Positions 22,709-31,742 of a DNA stretch of 49,422 nucleotides are shown in pieces. The number at the start of each line of letters is the position of its first letter. Position 1 is the first letter of the stretch. The DNA comes from Pyramidobacter piscolens (GTDB lineage Bacteria > Synergistota > Synergistia > Synergistales > Dethiosulfovibrionaceae): contig SFDM01000018.1 of assembly GCA_004558205.1 (NCBI GenBank), positions 1 through 49,422 of the forward strand, written 5' to 3'. The notes beneath the pieces were generated by a model. It was not told the DNA's origin, ran no database searches, and saw only the letters and a program-made list of their open reading frames with translations. Position numbers and translations under genes: made by a program.

Positions 22709-24397
22709 ATGTCGAGGCATGAAGCGGAGGAGGCCATAGCGGGAGAGCGCCGCCGATCGGCGCAGTGGGCGATTGTTTTCATCATGATGGCTTTTTATTT
22801 TTCCGCCCTCCTTCAGGTTCACCTGTATCCTGATCCCCGCGCCGTAGAACAGTTATCGAAACAATATCGCCAGAGTGAACGTTCCGCGCTGGACCGTGCA
22901 AGCATCTATGACGGTCGTGGAGAGCCTCTGGCGCTTTCTATTACGACCTACAGCGTGTTTCTCGACCCCGGGGTGCCGGACTTCGAACCTCAAAGTTTGG
23001 AGAAGCTGATCCCCTATATCGGCAAGGCGAAGGTGAATACCCTCAGGGGAAAACTCAACCGCCGTTTTTACTGGGTAAAGCGCTACATGGAACGCACTGA
23101 GGCCGAGGAAATTCTCAAGGCCTGCGGCAAAGGCTATTTTATCCGTGAAGAGCGGAAGAGGATTTACCCCAAGGGGAGCCTGCTGGCCCATTTGCTGGGA
23201 TACTGCGACCAGGACGGCTGGGGGCTTGCGGGGGTCGAACTGACCTGGAACAGCACTCTGATGGTGCCGGAAAAGACGCGGATCCGCTACAGAGGCAGCT
23301 CGGCCGCCGCGGTGGTGGAAAGCTCCGGTGGAAGCCAGGAACAGGGGCTTTATCTGACGATCGATTCGGACGTGCAGTACGCCATGGAGCGCTTTCTAAA
23401 CGAGCAGGCTGTCGTCAGCCACGCCAAATGGGCCGCGGGCGTTTGTCTGGAGACGAAAACGGGGGCCGTCGCGGCCATGGCCAGTTACCCGGCCTTTGAT
23501 TCCAACGACCGCGGAACCTTTGCCAACCGGAAAGCCCTGAACAACAACGTGGTCAACCGGGTTTACGAGCCGGGATCCACCTTTAAGCCCATTATGGTCG
23601 GCATGGCGCTCGAGCAGGGGCGCCTGAAGCAGAACGAGTCCTTCCGCTGTCCCGCCAAGCTGAAGGTAGCCGACGGCACAATCAGCGACGCCACGCCGAA
23701 GGATAACGGCATGCTGTCTGTGTCCCAGATCCTTGAAAAGTCTTCCAACGTGGGTATGGCCCAGATTGGCCTGAGAATGCCTCCGCGCAGCACCCGGGAA
23801 GAGATGCTGGCCTGGGGGATCGGCGGCCGGACGGGCATCAAGCTCAGCGGCGAAGAGACGGGGCTTCTGCCCTCCTCGGAGCTGTGGTACGGCATCACTC
23901 CCGCCAATATCGCGATCGGCCAGGGATTTGCCGTGACGCCTCTGCAGATGGTAACGGCTTTTAACGCCATCGTCAACGACGGGATTCTGATGCGGCCTTT
24001 TTTGGTCCGCGCGGCCGTCGACAGCGAAGGCGAACGGGTCTATCATTCGGAGCCGACGGAAGTGGTTCGAGTCCTCTCGCCGAAGACGGCCCGTTGGCTG
24101 AAAGCCGTGCTCCGGCAGGTGGTGGAAAAGGGGACGGGACGGGGCGCGAACAGCGCCGAAGTGAAAGTGGCCGGAAAAACGGGCACGGCCCAGGTGGCCG
24201 AGGGCGGAAAGTACGTCAAGGGGCGGTATCACGCGTCGATGATCGGCTTCTGGCCCGCCCAGGATCCTCAATATACGATGCTGGTGGTGCTCGGAGACGT
24301 TTCGGGAAAGGTCTATTACGGCGGCCAGATTGGGGCGCCTCTTTTTAAAAAGATAGTGGAAGAAGTGCAGCGGCTGAAAGGCGCAAATGTCAGGTAA
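22709..24397 (+). CDS. ftsI: Division-specific penicillin-binding protein (FtsI/PBP3)
   Basis: 562-aa class B transpeptidase that cross-links septal peptidoglycan. One N-terminal membrane helix (about 20-38), a dimerisation/pedestal domain, and a transpeptidase domain with active-site S290-T-F-K293, S345-S-N and K490-T-G-T. There is no C-terminal PASTA domain. It works with FtsW, encoded later in the same cluster. Confidence 0.95.
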   Translation: MSRHEAEEAIAGERRRSAQWAIVFIMMAFYFSALLQVHLYPDPRAVEQLSKQYRQSERSALDRASIYDGRGEPLALSITTYSVFLDPGVPDFEPQSLEKLIPYIGKAKVNTLRGKLNRRFYWVKRYMERTEAEEILKACGKGYFIREERKRIYPKGSLLAHLLGYCDQDGWGLAGVELTWNSTLMVPEKTRIRYRGSSAAAVVESSGGSQEQGLYLTIDSDVQYAMERFLNEQAVVSHAKWAAGVCLETKTGAVAAMASYPAFDSNDRGTFANRKALNNNVVNRVYEPGSTFKPIMVGMALEQGRLKQNESFRCPAKLKVADGTISDATPKDNGMLSVSQILEKSSNVGMAQIGLRMPPRSTREEMLAWGIGGRTGIKLSGEETGLLPSSELWYGITPANIAIGQGFAVTPLQMVTAFNAIVNDGILMRPFLVRAAVDSEGERVYHSEPTEVVRVLSPKTARWLKAVLRQVVEKGTGRGANSAEVKVAGKTGTAQVAEGGKYVKGRYHASMIGFWPAQDPQYTMLVVLGDVSGKVYYGGQIGAPLFKKIVEEVQRLKGANVR

Positions 24398-24409
24398 GGA
24401 GCGATGGCT

Positions 24410-25909
24410 ATGGATCACAGGATAGAACGGGCAATATCGGACCTTAGGAAAGCGGGGCTTCTGATTGACCTTGGAGGCGACTGGGACAGGCTTCCCGGCG
24501 ACTGCGCCCTGAAAAGCGACTCCAGAACCGTCGGTCCCGGGGATATCTTTGCCTGCGTCTGCGGGCTCCATTTTGACGGGCACAGCTTTATAGGGCAGGT
24601 CATGAAGGCCGGCGTCTCGGGGCTGATCGTTCAGCGCCCTGTGGAAAACCTCAGCCTCTCATGGATTCAAGTGACAGACGTGCGCGCTGCGATGGGCTAC
24701 GTGGCGGCGGCCCTGGAGGGCGAGCCGGCGGAAAAGCTGAAGATGTGCGCCGTCACCGGCACCAACGGCAAAAGCACCACCAGCTATATGGTGCGCAGCA
24801 TCCTGAAGGGCTGCGGCGTCAAATGCGGCCTTCTGGGAACCATCGTATACGACAACGGGAGCCAGGCGGTCCTGGCCGACCGAACCACGCCCGAGAGCAG
24901 CGAAGTGCAGATATTCCTGTCCGAGATGGTTAAAAACGGCTGCCAGGCCTGCTCTATGGAGTGTTCGTCCCACGGCCTCGTGCAGGGGAGGATTAACGGC
25001 TGCGTCTACGACGGCGCCGTTTTTACGAACCTGTCCCCCGAACACCTGGATTTTCATGGAGATATGGAGAGCTATTTCAACGCGAAAGCCCGTCTGTTCC
25101 GCAATTATCTGAAAAAAAACGCCGCTGTCTCCCTGAACGCGGGCGACCCCTACGGCCGCCGTCTGGCGGAGGAGTTTCCCCAGGCCATGACCTGGGCGCT
25201 GGACGGAGAGGCGCGGCTCAGCGCGGTCGACGTGAGCCTTGACCTTGACGGCAGTGACTTTAAACTGGTTTTTGACGGGAAAAGCCTGGGCGGCGTCCAC
25301 ATTCCCCTGTCGGGACGCTACAACGTGGAAAACGCCCTCGGCGCCGCGGCTCTCTGCCTGGCGCTGGGATGCGGCGAACAGGCGGTGCTTGCGGGCCTGC
25401 GTTCCATGCCCCAGGTTCCCGGGCGCATGGAACGCCTGTCCCTTGAAAATGGCGTGCGCGTCATCATCGACTACGCCCATACCTCCGAAGCGCTGAAGGT
25501 GCTGCTGGGTACTCTCCGCCCCCTCGTGAAGGGACGGCTGGTCAGCCTTTTCGGCCATGGAGGCGACCGCTTCGGCGGTCATCGTCTCCTGCTCGGCCAG
25601 GCTGCGGCCCAGAATGCCGACCGGATTTTCCTGACCATGGACAATCCCCGCACCGAAGATCCCGTGAAGATCGCCCAACAGATTGCCGAAGGCATCAAGT
25701 CGGTCCGGAGCGACGACTGCTGGTCCATCAGGATGCCCCGCGGCACGGCGATCGGCGAGGCCCTTGACTGGTGCGTTCCCGGCGATTTGCTGGTCCTTTC
25801 GGGCAAGGGCCCCGAGCCCTACCTGGAGATTAACGGCGTGAAACACCCCTACAGCGACCGCGGCGCGGTGGAAAGCTGGGCGAAGGCGAAAGGAGTCCGT
25901 TTGTCATGA
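24410..25909 (+). CDS. murE: UDP-MurNAc-tripeptide synthetase MurE
   Basis: Cytoplasmic ligase adding the third amino acid to UDP-MurNAc-L-Ala-D-Glu. ATP site VTGTNGKSTTSYM. The motif DNPRTEDP is the signature of meso-diaminopimelate-adding enzymes, so the wall is probably of the DAP type. About 499 aa. AAGGAG lies only 2 nt before ATG 24404 but 8 nt before ATG 24410, so I prefer the latter. The stop overlaps murF (ATGA). Confidence 0.95.
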   Translation: MDHRIERAISDLRKAGLLIDLGGDWDRLPGDCALKSDSRTVGPGDIFACVCGLHFDGHSFIGQVMKAGVSGLIVQRPVENLSLSWIQVTDVRAAMGYVAAALEGEPAEKLKMCAVTGTNGKSTTSYMVRSILKGCGVKCGLLGTIVYDNGSQAVLADRTTPESSEVQIFLSEMVKNGCQACSMECSSHGLVQGRINGCVYDGAVFTNLSPEHLDFHGDMESYFNAKARLFRNYLKKNAAVSLNAGDPYGRRLAEEFPQAMTWALDGEARLSAVDVSLDLDGSDFKLVFDGKSLGGVHIPLSGRYNVENALGAAALCLALGCGEQAVLAGLRSMPQVPGRMERLSLENGVRVIIDYAHTSEALKVLLGTLRPLVKGRLVSLFGHGGDRFGGHRLLLGQAAAQNADRIFLTMDNPRTEDPVKIAQQIAEGIKSVRSDDCWSIRMPRGTAIGEALDWCVPGDLLVLSGKGPEPYLEINGVKHPYSDRGAVESWAKAKGVRLS

Positions 25910-27276
25910 GGCTGGGGCTTCTTTCCGCGCGATGTGGGCTGACCCTTCTCGGCCCTGAAAGGGACCTGCCGCTGATGATCCGCGTGGACAGCCGCGACGT
26001 GAGCGCCGGCGACGGCTTCGTGGCCCTCCGCGGCGAACATGTGGACGGCCGCCGTTTTATTCCCGATGTTCTCGCAAAGGGCGCTTCGCTGGTGGTGTGC
26101 GAAAAAGCAGCCTATTTGCCGGAATGGAACGCCCGTTTTCCGCAGGTCTCCTTCCTTTTAACGGAAGGACGCTGCGAATACGGGCTTGCGCTGTTGGCGT
26201 CGGAATACTTGAAAACGTTGGCTCAACTGAAAGAGTTCATCGCCGTCACGGGCAGCGTGGGGAAGACCTCCACAAAGAACTACGCGAGGGCTTTTCTGGA
26301 AGAACGCTTCAAACTGCACTGCGCCGGAGGCAACTACAACACGCTGATCGGCTGCGCCGTGACCATGCTGGCGGCGCCCTCGGACACGGAGGTTCTTTTG
26401 TTTGAAATGGGGGCCAATCATAAAGGCGAAATCGCCGAAATGGTCCGTTTCATGCCGCCCACCATCGCGGCGATCACGGAAGTGACGCCCGTTCACGTGG
26501 AGGGCTTCGGCTCCCTGGAGGGAGTGCTGGCGGCGAAGTCGGAAATCCTGAGCTCTTCCGCTCTCCGGTTGGCCGTGATCAATGGCGACAACGCCATGCT
26601 CTGCCATGCCGTGGATTCGATGAAGCTGCCTTCGGTGCTGCGTTTCGGCAGGACTGGCGGCGTGGCCTTCGAGCGCGAGCGTCTCTCCTGGACAGACGGC
26701 CATTTTCAGGTCGACGCGGTGCTGACGGGGCTGGACGGCATATCTTTCAACCTGTCGCTGCCGCTGTCGGGGATCCATCAGCTCTACCCCCTCTGCTGCG
26801 CCTGCGCCATCTCGGAAAGCTTGGGGCTCTCGACCCGAGAGATTGCGCTGAGCGTGGCCAAGTGCCGCAGCGGCGCGGGACGCGGCGAAATCCGCCAGGC
26901 TCTGGGCGGTGCGGCGATCGTCGACGAATGCTACAACGCTAGCCCCGCGGCCATGAAAGCTTCTCTGGCTTCCATGAACGCCGTGGAAATTGAAGGCCGG
27001 CGCTTTCTTATCCTCGGAGAGATGCGCGAGCTGGGGCCGGCGGCGAAGGAAGAGCATGAAAAACTTCTGCGCCGCGCCCTGAGCGTGGGCGGCGAGCTTT
27101 TCCTGTACGGCGGGGAATGGGATTCCGTCGAAGGAGCCGCGCCCTACTGCTTCGGCAGCCTGGAGGAACTGGTCTCCGCCGTGGAAGCCCTGAAACCCGG
27201 CAAGGGGGACGTGATCCTGGTGAAGGGGTCGCGGGGCAATCATCTTGAACAAGTTGTGAAGGCGCTTGAATTATGA
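25906..27276 (+). CDS. murF: UDP-MurNAc-pentapeptide synthetase MurF
   Basis: 456-aa ligase that adds D-Ala-D-Ala to complete the stem pentapeptide. ATP-binding loop VTGSVGKTSTKNY, then EMGANHKGEIAEM and VDECYNASPAAMKASL. The N-terminal substrate domain starts with RVDSRDVSAGDGFVAL. Translationally coupled with murE and mraY (4-nt overlaps at both ends). Because ddl is not in the cluster, its dipeptide substrate must be made by an enzyme encoded elsewhere. Confidence 0.95.
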   Translation: MRLGLLSARCGLTLLGPERDLPLMIRVDSRDVSAGDGFVALRGEHVDGRRFIPDVLAKGASLVVCEKAAYLPEWNARFPQVSFLLTEGRCEYGLALLASEYLKTLAQLKEFIAVTGSVGKTSTKNYARAFLEERFKLHCAGGNYNTLIGCAVTMLAAPSDTEVLLFEMGANHKGEIAEMVRFMPPTIAAITEVTPVHVEGFGSLEGVLAAKSEILSSSALRLAVINGDNAMLCHAVDSMKLPSVLRFGRTGGVAFERERLSWTDGHFQVDAVLTGLDGISFNLSLPLSGIHQLYPLCCACAISESLGLSTREIALSVAKCRSGAGRGEIRQALGGAAIVDECYNASPAAMKASLASMNAVEIEGRRFLILGEMRELGPAAKEEHEKLLRRALSVGGELFLYGGEWDSVEGAAPYCFGSLEELVSAVEALKPGKGDVILVKGSRGNHLEQVVKALEL

Positions 27277-28214
27277 TGAATGAAGTGATCGTGTTTTTAG
27301 CTCTGATTTTCGCGGAAATGGCCGCGCAGCGTTCCTGGATCGCCTACATGAAGCAGCGGCACATCTCTCAGGTGCAGAAAGCCTATGGGACGGGAATTGA
27401 CGCGCAGGTCAAGGAAAAAGTGCCTTCCATGGGCGGCATGGTTTTTATGCTGATCGGTTCGGGGCTGTTGCTGTCGGCCCTGATATCCGGCGACCGGCGG
27501 GCGGTCCTGTTCTGGTGCTATCCGCTCCTTTCCGGCGCCGTGGGGCTGACCGACGACCTGCTGAAGTACCTGCGCCATTCCAGCGAAGGCCTGACGAGCG
27601 TCAGGAAGTTTCTGCTCCAAGTCCTGACCACGGCCCTGTGGTTTACAGCGCTGGCCCTGGAAGGCCAGGTTCCGGCGCTGGCGGGGTCTCTCTCCTGGGG
27701 AGGCTGGATCTGGCCCGCGGCGCTCTTTTTTGCCATCGGCGTGCAGAACGCCGTGAACGTGACCGACGGCCTCGACGGCCTGGCTGCGGGAGGCTGCGCC
27801 CTCTCTTTTGCCGTACTGATGGTCCTGTCGCCGGCCGGTTCGGCCGCTTTTAACGGGGCTCTCGCCGGCTGCGCGCTCTCCCTGGGATTTTTATGGCATA
27901 ACTGCCATCCCGCGGCGGTTTTCATGGGCGACGTGGGCGCCCACTTCCTGGCAGGGCTGATGGCTTCCTGCGCCTTGCTGGGCGACGGCGTGCTGGCGCT
28001 GATCCCCGCGGCTTTTGGCTTCGGCATCGAGATGCTTTCCGTGGTCATTCAGCTCATCGCGATTCACGGCTGGAAGAGGAAGGTCTTCAAAATGAGCCCT
28101 ATCCACCATCATTTCCAGCTGCTCGGCTGGCCAGAGGACCGGATTGTGGTTCGTTTTTGGCTGATTCACCTGTTGGGGGCCTGCCTGTGTACGGCCCTTT
28201 ATCAGGCCTTTTGA
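27273..28214 (+). CDS. mraY: Phospho-MurNAc-pentapeptide transferase MraY
   Basis: 313-aa polytopic membrane enzyme joining UDP-MurNAc-pentapeptide to undecaprenyl phosphate to make lipid I. Motifs: KVPSMGGMVFM, GLTDDLLKY, NAVNVTDGLDGLAAG (metal-binding Asp region), FMGDVGAHFL and SPIHHHFQLLGWPE. Somewhat shorter than the E. coli enzyme but with all catalytic motifs. Followed by a 70-nt gap with two hairpins. Confidence 0.95.
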   Translation: MMNEVIVFLALIFAEMAAQRSWIAYMKQRHISQVQKAYGTGIDAQVKEKVPSMGGMVFMLIGSGLLLSALISGDRRAVLFWCYPLLSGAVGLTDDLLKYLRHSSEGLTSVRKFLLQVLTTALWFTALALEGQVPALAGSLSWGGWIWPAALFFAIGVQNAVNVTDGLDGLAAGGCALSFAVLMVLSPAGSAAFNGALAGCALSLGFLWHNCHPAAVFMGDVGAHFLAGLMASCALLGDGVLALIPAAFGFGIEMLSVVIQLIAIHGWKRKVFKMSPIHHHFQLLGWPEDRIVVRFWLIHLLGACLCTALYQAF

Positions 28215-28226
28215 TAGAGAGAGCCT

Positions 28227-28277
28227 CTGCGGCTTGGCCGCAGGGAAAACGCTGAAAAAGGAGTCCGGCGTTTTTTT
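28227..28277 (+). terminator. Two hairpins between mraY and murD, possible partial terminator
   Basis: CTGCGGC (28227-28233) pairs with GCCGCAG (28237-28243). Then AAAACGC (28246-28252) pairs with GCGTTTT (28268-28274) around a 15-nt loop, ending in a run of seven T. This is the largest gap inside the mur genes. It may reduce read-through into murD rather than stop it. Confidence 0.45.
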
Positions 28278-28294
28278 CAGAGGAGGTGGTGGAT

Positions 28295-29611
28295 GTGAGG
28301 TCTGGCAGCGTCTGTATCGTCGGAGCCGGCGTCAGCGGGCGGGCTTTGGCCCTTTGGGCGAAAAAGCTCGGCGCCGACGTGTTCGTCACTGAAAAGCGCC
28401 CCGAACTTCAGGCAGAAACGCGGGAACTGTTCGAGCGGTATTCCGTTCGCTGGGAGACGGGCGGCCACAGCGCTAAATGCTGCGACTGCGGTCTCATGGT
28501 GGTCAGTTCCGGCGTGCCCTTCAATTCCGAAGCGGTGACGATGGTCCGGGCTTTCGGCATTCCTGTGGCGGGCGAGCTGGATTTTCTCGCGCCCTGGCTG
28601 CGGGGGAAGATCATCGCCGTGACCGGCACCAACGGCAAAACCACCTGTACCTCCCTCGCCGGGCATATTCTGGAAAACAACGGGCTCCACGTTGCGGTGG
28701 CGGGCAACATCGGTTCGCCTCTGGCCGGCTGCGCGGGCAAAAAATACGACGCGCTGGTGCTGGAGCTCAGCAGCTTTCAGCTGCACTGGAACAGCTTGCT
28801 GAAACCCCAGGTCGCCATCCTGACCAACCTAGCCCCCGACCATCTGGACTGGCATGGCTCCTACGAGAATTACAAAGCCGACAAATGCCGTATTTTTGCG
28901 CAGCCCGACGGGAAATCCTGGGCTGTGGTCCACCCCTGCGATGTCTTTCGGGTTCCTCAGGGACGGGAAGTCTGGTCGCTGGGCGGCCAGACCGGCCGGC
29001 GCATTGGGCTGGAGGGCGAAACGGTGGAGCTGGTCGGCGGCTCCGAGCGGCGCCCCTTGTTTTGCAAAAGCGCCCTGAAGTTGCTGGGCAGCCATAACCT
29101 GGAGAACGCCGCCATGGCGTCGGCCGCTGTGGCGCTTCTGTTCCCAGAACTGGATCCCGGCGCAGGCATCTCGACTTTTCAGGCGCCGCGCCACCGCTGC
29201 GAGTTTATCTGCCGCCGCCGCGGCGTGGCCTACGTGGACGATTCAAAAGGGACGAACGTGGCCGCGGCGGTGACCGCGCTTCGCAGCATCGCAGGGCCCA
29301 AAATTGCCATCCTCGGCGGACAGGGAAAAGGGGAGGATTATGAGCTCCTCGCAGAAGTCGTCTGTGAACAGGCGCGAGCGGCGATCGTTCTCGGATCGGA
29401 AGCGGACAGGATTCTGTCGACGCTTGACCGGGTTGGTTACGCGAAGGCCTGGAAAGCCGGCGGCATGGCTGAAGCGGTGCAGAAAGCCTCTGAACTGGCT
29501 CAGCCCGGCGACATCGTTCTCCTCTCTCCTGCCTGCACCAGTTGGGACATGTATAAAAATTACGGGGAACGGGGGGATCACTTTGCCGCGCTCGTCCGCA
29601 GCCTTCCCTGA
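28295..29611 (+). CDS. murD: UDP-MurNAc-L-Ala D-glutamate ligase MurD
   Basis: Adds D-glutamate to UDP-MurNAc-L-alanine. 438 aa from the chosen start. Motifs: CIVGAGVSGRALALWA (N-terminal nucleotide fold), AVTGTNGKTTCTSLAGHIL (ATP loop), NLAPDHLDWHGSYENY and FQAPRHRCEFICRRRGVAYVDDSKGTN-type C-terminal region. GTG 28295 is 8 nt behind AGGAGG; GTG 28286 and 28289 overlap that signal. Its 3' end overlaps the ftsW start. Confidence 0.93.
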   Translation: MRSGSVCIVGAGVSGRALALWAKKLGADVFVTEKRPELQAETRELFERYSVRWETGGHSAKCCDCGLMVVSSGVPFNSEAVTMVRAFGIPVAGELDFLAPWLRGKIIAVTGTNGKTTCTSLAGHILENNGLHVAVAGNIGSPLAGCAGKKYDALVLELSSFQLHWNSLLKPQVAILTNLAPDHLDWHGSYENYKADKCRIFAQPDGKSWAVVHPCDVFRVPQGREVWSLGGQTGRRIGLEGETVELVGGSERRPLFCKSALKLLGSHNLENAAMASAAVALLFPELDPGAGISTFQAPRHRCEFICRRRGVAYVDDSKGTNVAAAVTALRSIAGPKIAILGGQGKGEDYELLAEVVCEQARAAIVLGSEADRILSTLDRVGYAKAWKAGGMAEAVQKASELAQPGDIVLLSPACTSWDMYKNYGERGDHFAALVRSLP

Positions 29612-30674
29612 CGCTCCTTTTCAGCCCGAGGCCCGTGCTTCCGGAGGCGGTGTTTTCGCGCTCTGGATCGTTCCGCTGATCCTCTCCACCTTCAGCGTGG
29701 TGATCATTTCGTCCATGACGGGGTGGAACCTCTCGTCGCCCGGGTTCAAACAGGCGGTCTGGCTCCTGGTCGCGCTGGCGGCCTTCCTCTTCGTCACCCA
29801 GATATCGCTGAAGTTCTGGTTTCGTTCAAGCCGTTATCTGTTTTTTCTGGCCCTCCTCCTGATGGCGCTGACCATCACGCCTCTCGGCGTCAGCGTCAAG
29901 GGCGCTTCGCGGTGGCTGCGCTTCGGCCCCGTGAACTTTCAGCCTTTGGAACTGGTGAGCTTTGTGCTGATGCTTCACATCTCCAAAGTCTACGCCTGCG
30001 AAAAAGGGATGTGGCGGGCCCTTGTTCTGACCGCCGCCATTTTCCTCCCCTTCGCCGTGATCATCATGAAACAGCCCGATTTCGGAGGGCTGCTGATGGT
30101 TGGCGCGCTGCTCGGGGCGCTCTTCGTGGAGCGGTACGGCTTTTTCATCCCTGTCCTGGGAAGCGTGATCCTCGCCCCTTTTCTCTGGTATCTGGCCACC
30201 CGCGGCTACCGTATGGAGCGTATCGCCACCTGGATCGATCCCTGGCTGGATCCCATGGGGGCCGGTTATCAGGTCATCCAGGGGCTGATCGCCTTTGCCA
30301 ACGGAAACGTCTGGGGGATCGGCATGGGGCGGGGACAGGGCTTTCTGCCCGAGATCCACAATGACTTTATTTTTCCCGCGATTGGGGAACAGTTCGGCCT
30401 GGTGGGAACCATGGCCGTGTTTCTTCTGTTTCTTTTCTGGACGGTCTGCGTCTTCGCGCGATACCGCGGCGCCCCTCCCGAACGGCGTTTGCTGATATGG
30501 GGCTGCTGCGTTTCTGTGCTCCTTCCTTTTTTTATCAACCTCGGCGGCGTCATGAAAGTGATCCCGCTGACGGGAATGCCCCTGCCCTTCGTCAGCTACG
30601 GCGGGACTTCGCTGGTGATGATGTGGGCGCGTATCGGCCTGCTGATCAGGCTTATCAAAGAACAGGAACAATAA
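29583..30674 (+). CDS. ftsW: FtsW, septal peptidoglycan glycosyltransferase (SEDS family)
   Basis: Polytopic membrane polymerase for lipid II at the septum, partner of FtsI. Motifs: GVSVKGASRWLRFGPVNFQP, MKQPDFGG, GYQVIQGLIAFANG, GRGQGFLPEIHNDFIFPAIGEQFG and GMPLPFVSYGGTS. No ATG or GTG fits. The start is probably TTG 29583, inside the last 29 nt of murD, with GGGGGGA a few bases upstream, giving 363 aa. The longer open frame upstream only mirrors murD. Confidence 0.92.
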   Translation: MPRSSAAFPDAPFQPEARASGGGVFALWIVPLILSTFSVVIISSMTGWNLSSPGFKQAVWLLVALAAFLFVTQISLKFWFRSSRYLFFLALLLMALTITPLGVSVKGASRWLRFGPVNFQPLELVSFVLMLHISKVYACEKGMWRALVLTAAIFLPFAVIIMKQPDFGGLLMVGALLGALFVERYGFFIPVLGSVILAPFLWYLATRGYRMERIATWIDPWLDPMGAGYQVIQGLIAFANGNVWGIGMGRGQGFLPEIHNDFIFPAIGEQFGLVGTMAVFLLFLFWTVCVFARYRGAPPERRLLIWGCCVSVLLPFFINLGGVMKVIPLTGMPLPFVSYGGTSLVMMWARIGLLIRLIKEQEQ

Positions 30675-30689
30675 AAGGGAGATAGAAAA

Positions 30690-31727
30690 ATGGGAAATAG
30701 AATCCTTTTGGCGGCGGGGGGAACGGGAGGACACATTATCCCTGCCATCGCTTTCGGACAGTATCTCCAGGAGCGGGGAGAGTCGGTAACCTGGCTTTGC
30801 GGCAGCCGCCCTCTGGAAAGCGAGATTTTTAAGGCTCATCATGCGGTTCCCCGGCGGCTCTCCCTGGAAGGCTCGCCTCTCGGCGTTTCCGGGCTGAGGT
30901 CTGTAAAGCGCTGGTGGAGCCTGGTCAGTTCCTTCTTTGAAAGCCGGAGGATCTTGAAAGAAGAAAAAATTGAGCGCTGCGCGCTCTTCGGAGGCTATCT
31001 TTCAATGCCCGTCCTGCTGGCGGCGCGCAGCCTGGGCATTCCCGTGATCATGCACGAGCAGAACACCGTGGCCGGCAAGGTGACCCGTTTCGCAGCCCGC
31101 CTGGGAGTTCCCGTAGCTACGGCCTGGGAGCGCTGCGAGGGGCTTGGCGGAAAGCGCCGCGTCTATACGGGAATGCCCCTTCGAAAGATCAAACTGTCGG
31201 ACCGGAAGGAAGCTCAGCGTCAGCTTCTGGGAATTTCTCTGGAAAAGAATGCAAAACTGATGGTAATTTTAGGAGGTTCTTTGGGAAGCAGGGGGATGAA
31301 AAAGACTCTTCAGGCGGCTCAGGATATGATAGAATTGTCGGGTTACAGAGTCTTGTGTATGGGAATCATAACCGAGGAACGCCCCTTTCCTGAAGCTTTT
31401 ACCCATGATGCCTGTTGGGATATGGGGCCTGTCTATTCGGCGGCGGACCTGATCGTCTGCCGGGCCGGCGCGGCCACGCTCGCGGAGCTGGAGGCTCTTG
31501 GAATACCTTCAGTGATCGTGCCCTGGCCCGGCGCGGCGGATCAGCATCAGCTGAACAACGCCGCATGGTTTTCCGAATTAACGGGCGCCCCCGTTTTCCT
31601 GGAGGGATCTTCGCACGAACAGTTTCAGAACGCTCTGGCCGCTGCGGCCGGACGCGGAACTGGACTCAGGGATATGAGCTTCGGTGCAGAGAACCTCTAC
31701 AAAGCTCTGCGTAGTCTCTCAGTTTGA
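30690..31727 (+). CDS. murG: UDP-GlcNAc transferase MurG
   Basis: 345-aa peripheral membrane glycosyltransferase (GT28) converting lipid I to lipid II. N-terminal GGTGGHIIPAIAFG, FGGYLSMPVLLAA, MHEQNTVAGKVTR, ILGGSLGSRGMKK and C-terminal CRAGAATLAELEALGIPS with PGAADQHQLNNA. Ribosome binding site AAGGGAG. Sits between ftsW and murC as in the classical order. Confidence 0.96.
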   Translation: MGNRILLAAGGTGGHIIPAIAFGQYLQERGESVTWLCGSRPLESEIFKAHHAVPRRLSLEGSPLGVSGLRSVKRWWSLVSSFFESRRILKEEKIERCALFGGYLSMPVLLAARSLGIPVIMHEQNTVAGKVTRFAARLGVPVATAWERCEGLGGKRRVYTGMPLRKIKLSDRKEAQRQLLGISLEKNAKLMVILGGSLGSRGMKKTLQAAQDMIELSGYRVLCMGIITEERPFPEAFTHDACWDMGPVYSAADLIVCRAGAATLAELEALGIPSVIVPWPGAADQHQLNNAAWFSELTGAPVFLEGSSHEQFQNALAAAAGRGTGLRDMSFGAENLYKALRSLSV

Positions 31728-31742
31728 AAGGAGAGTCCCACA

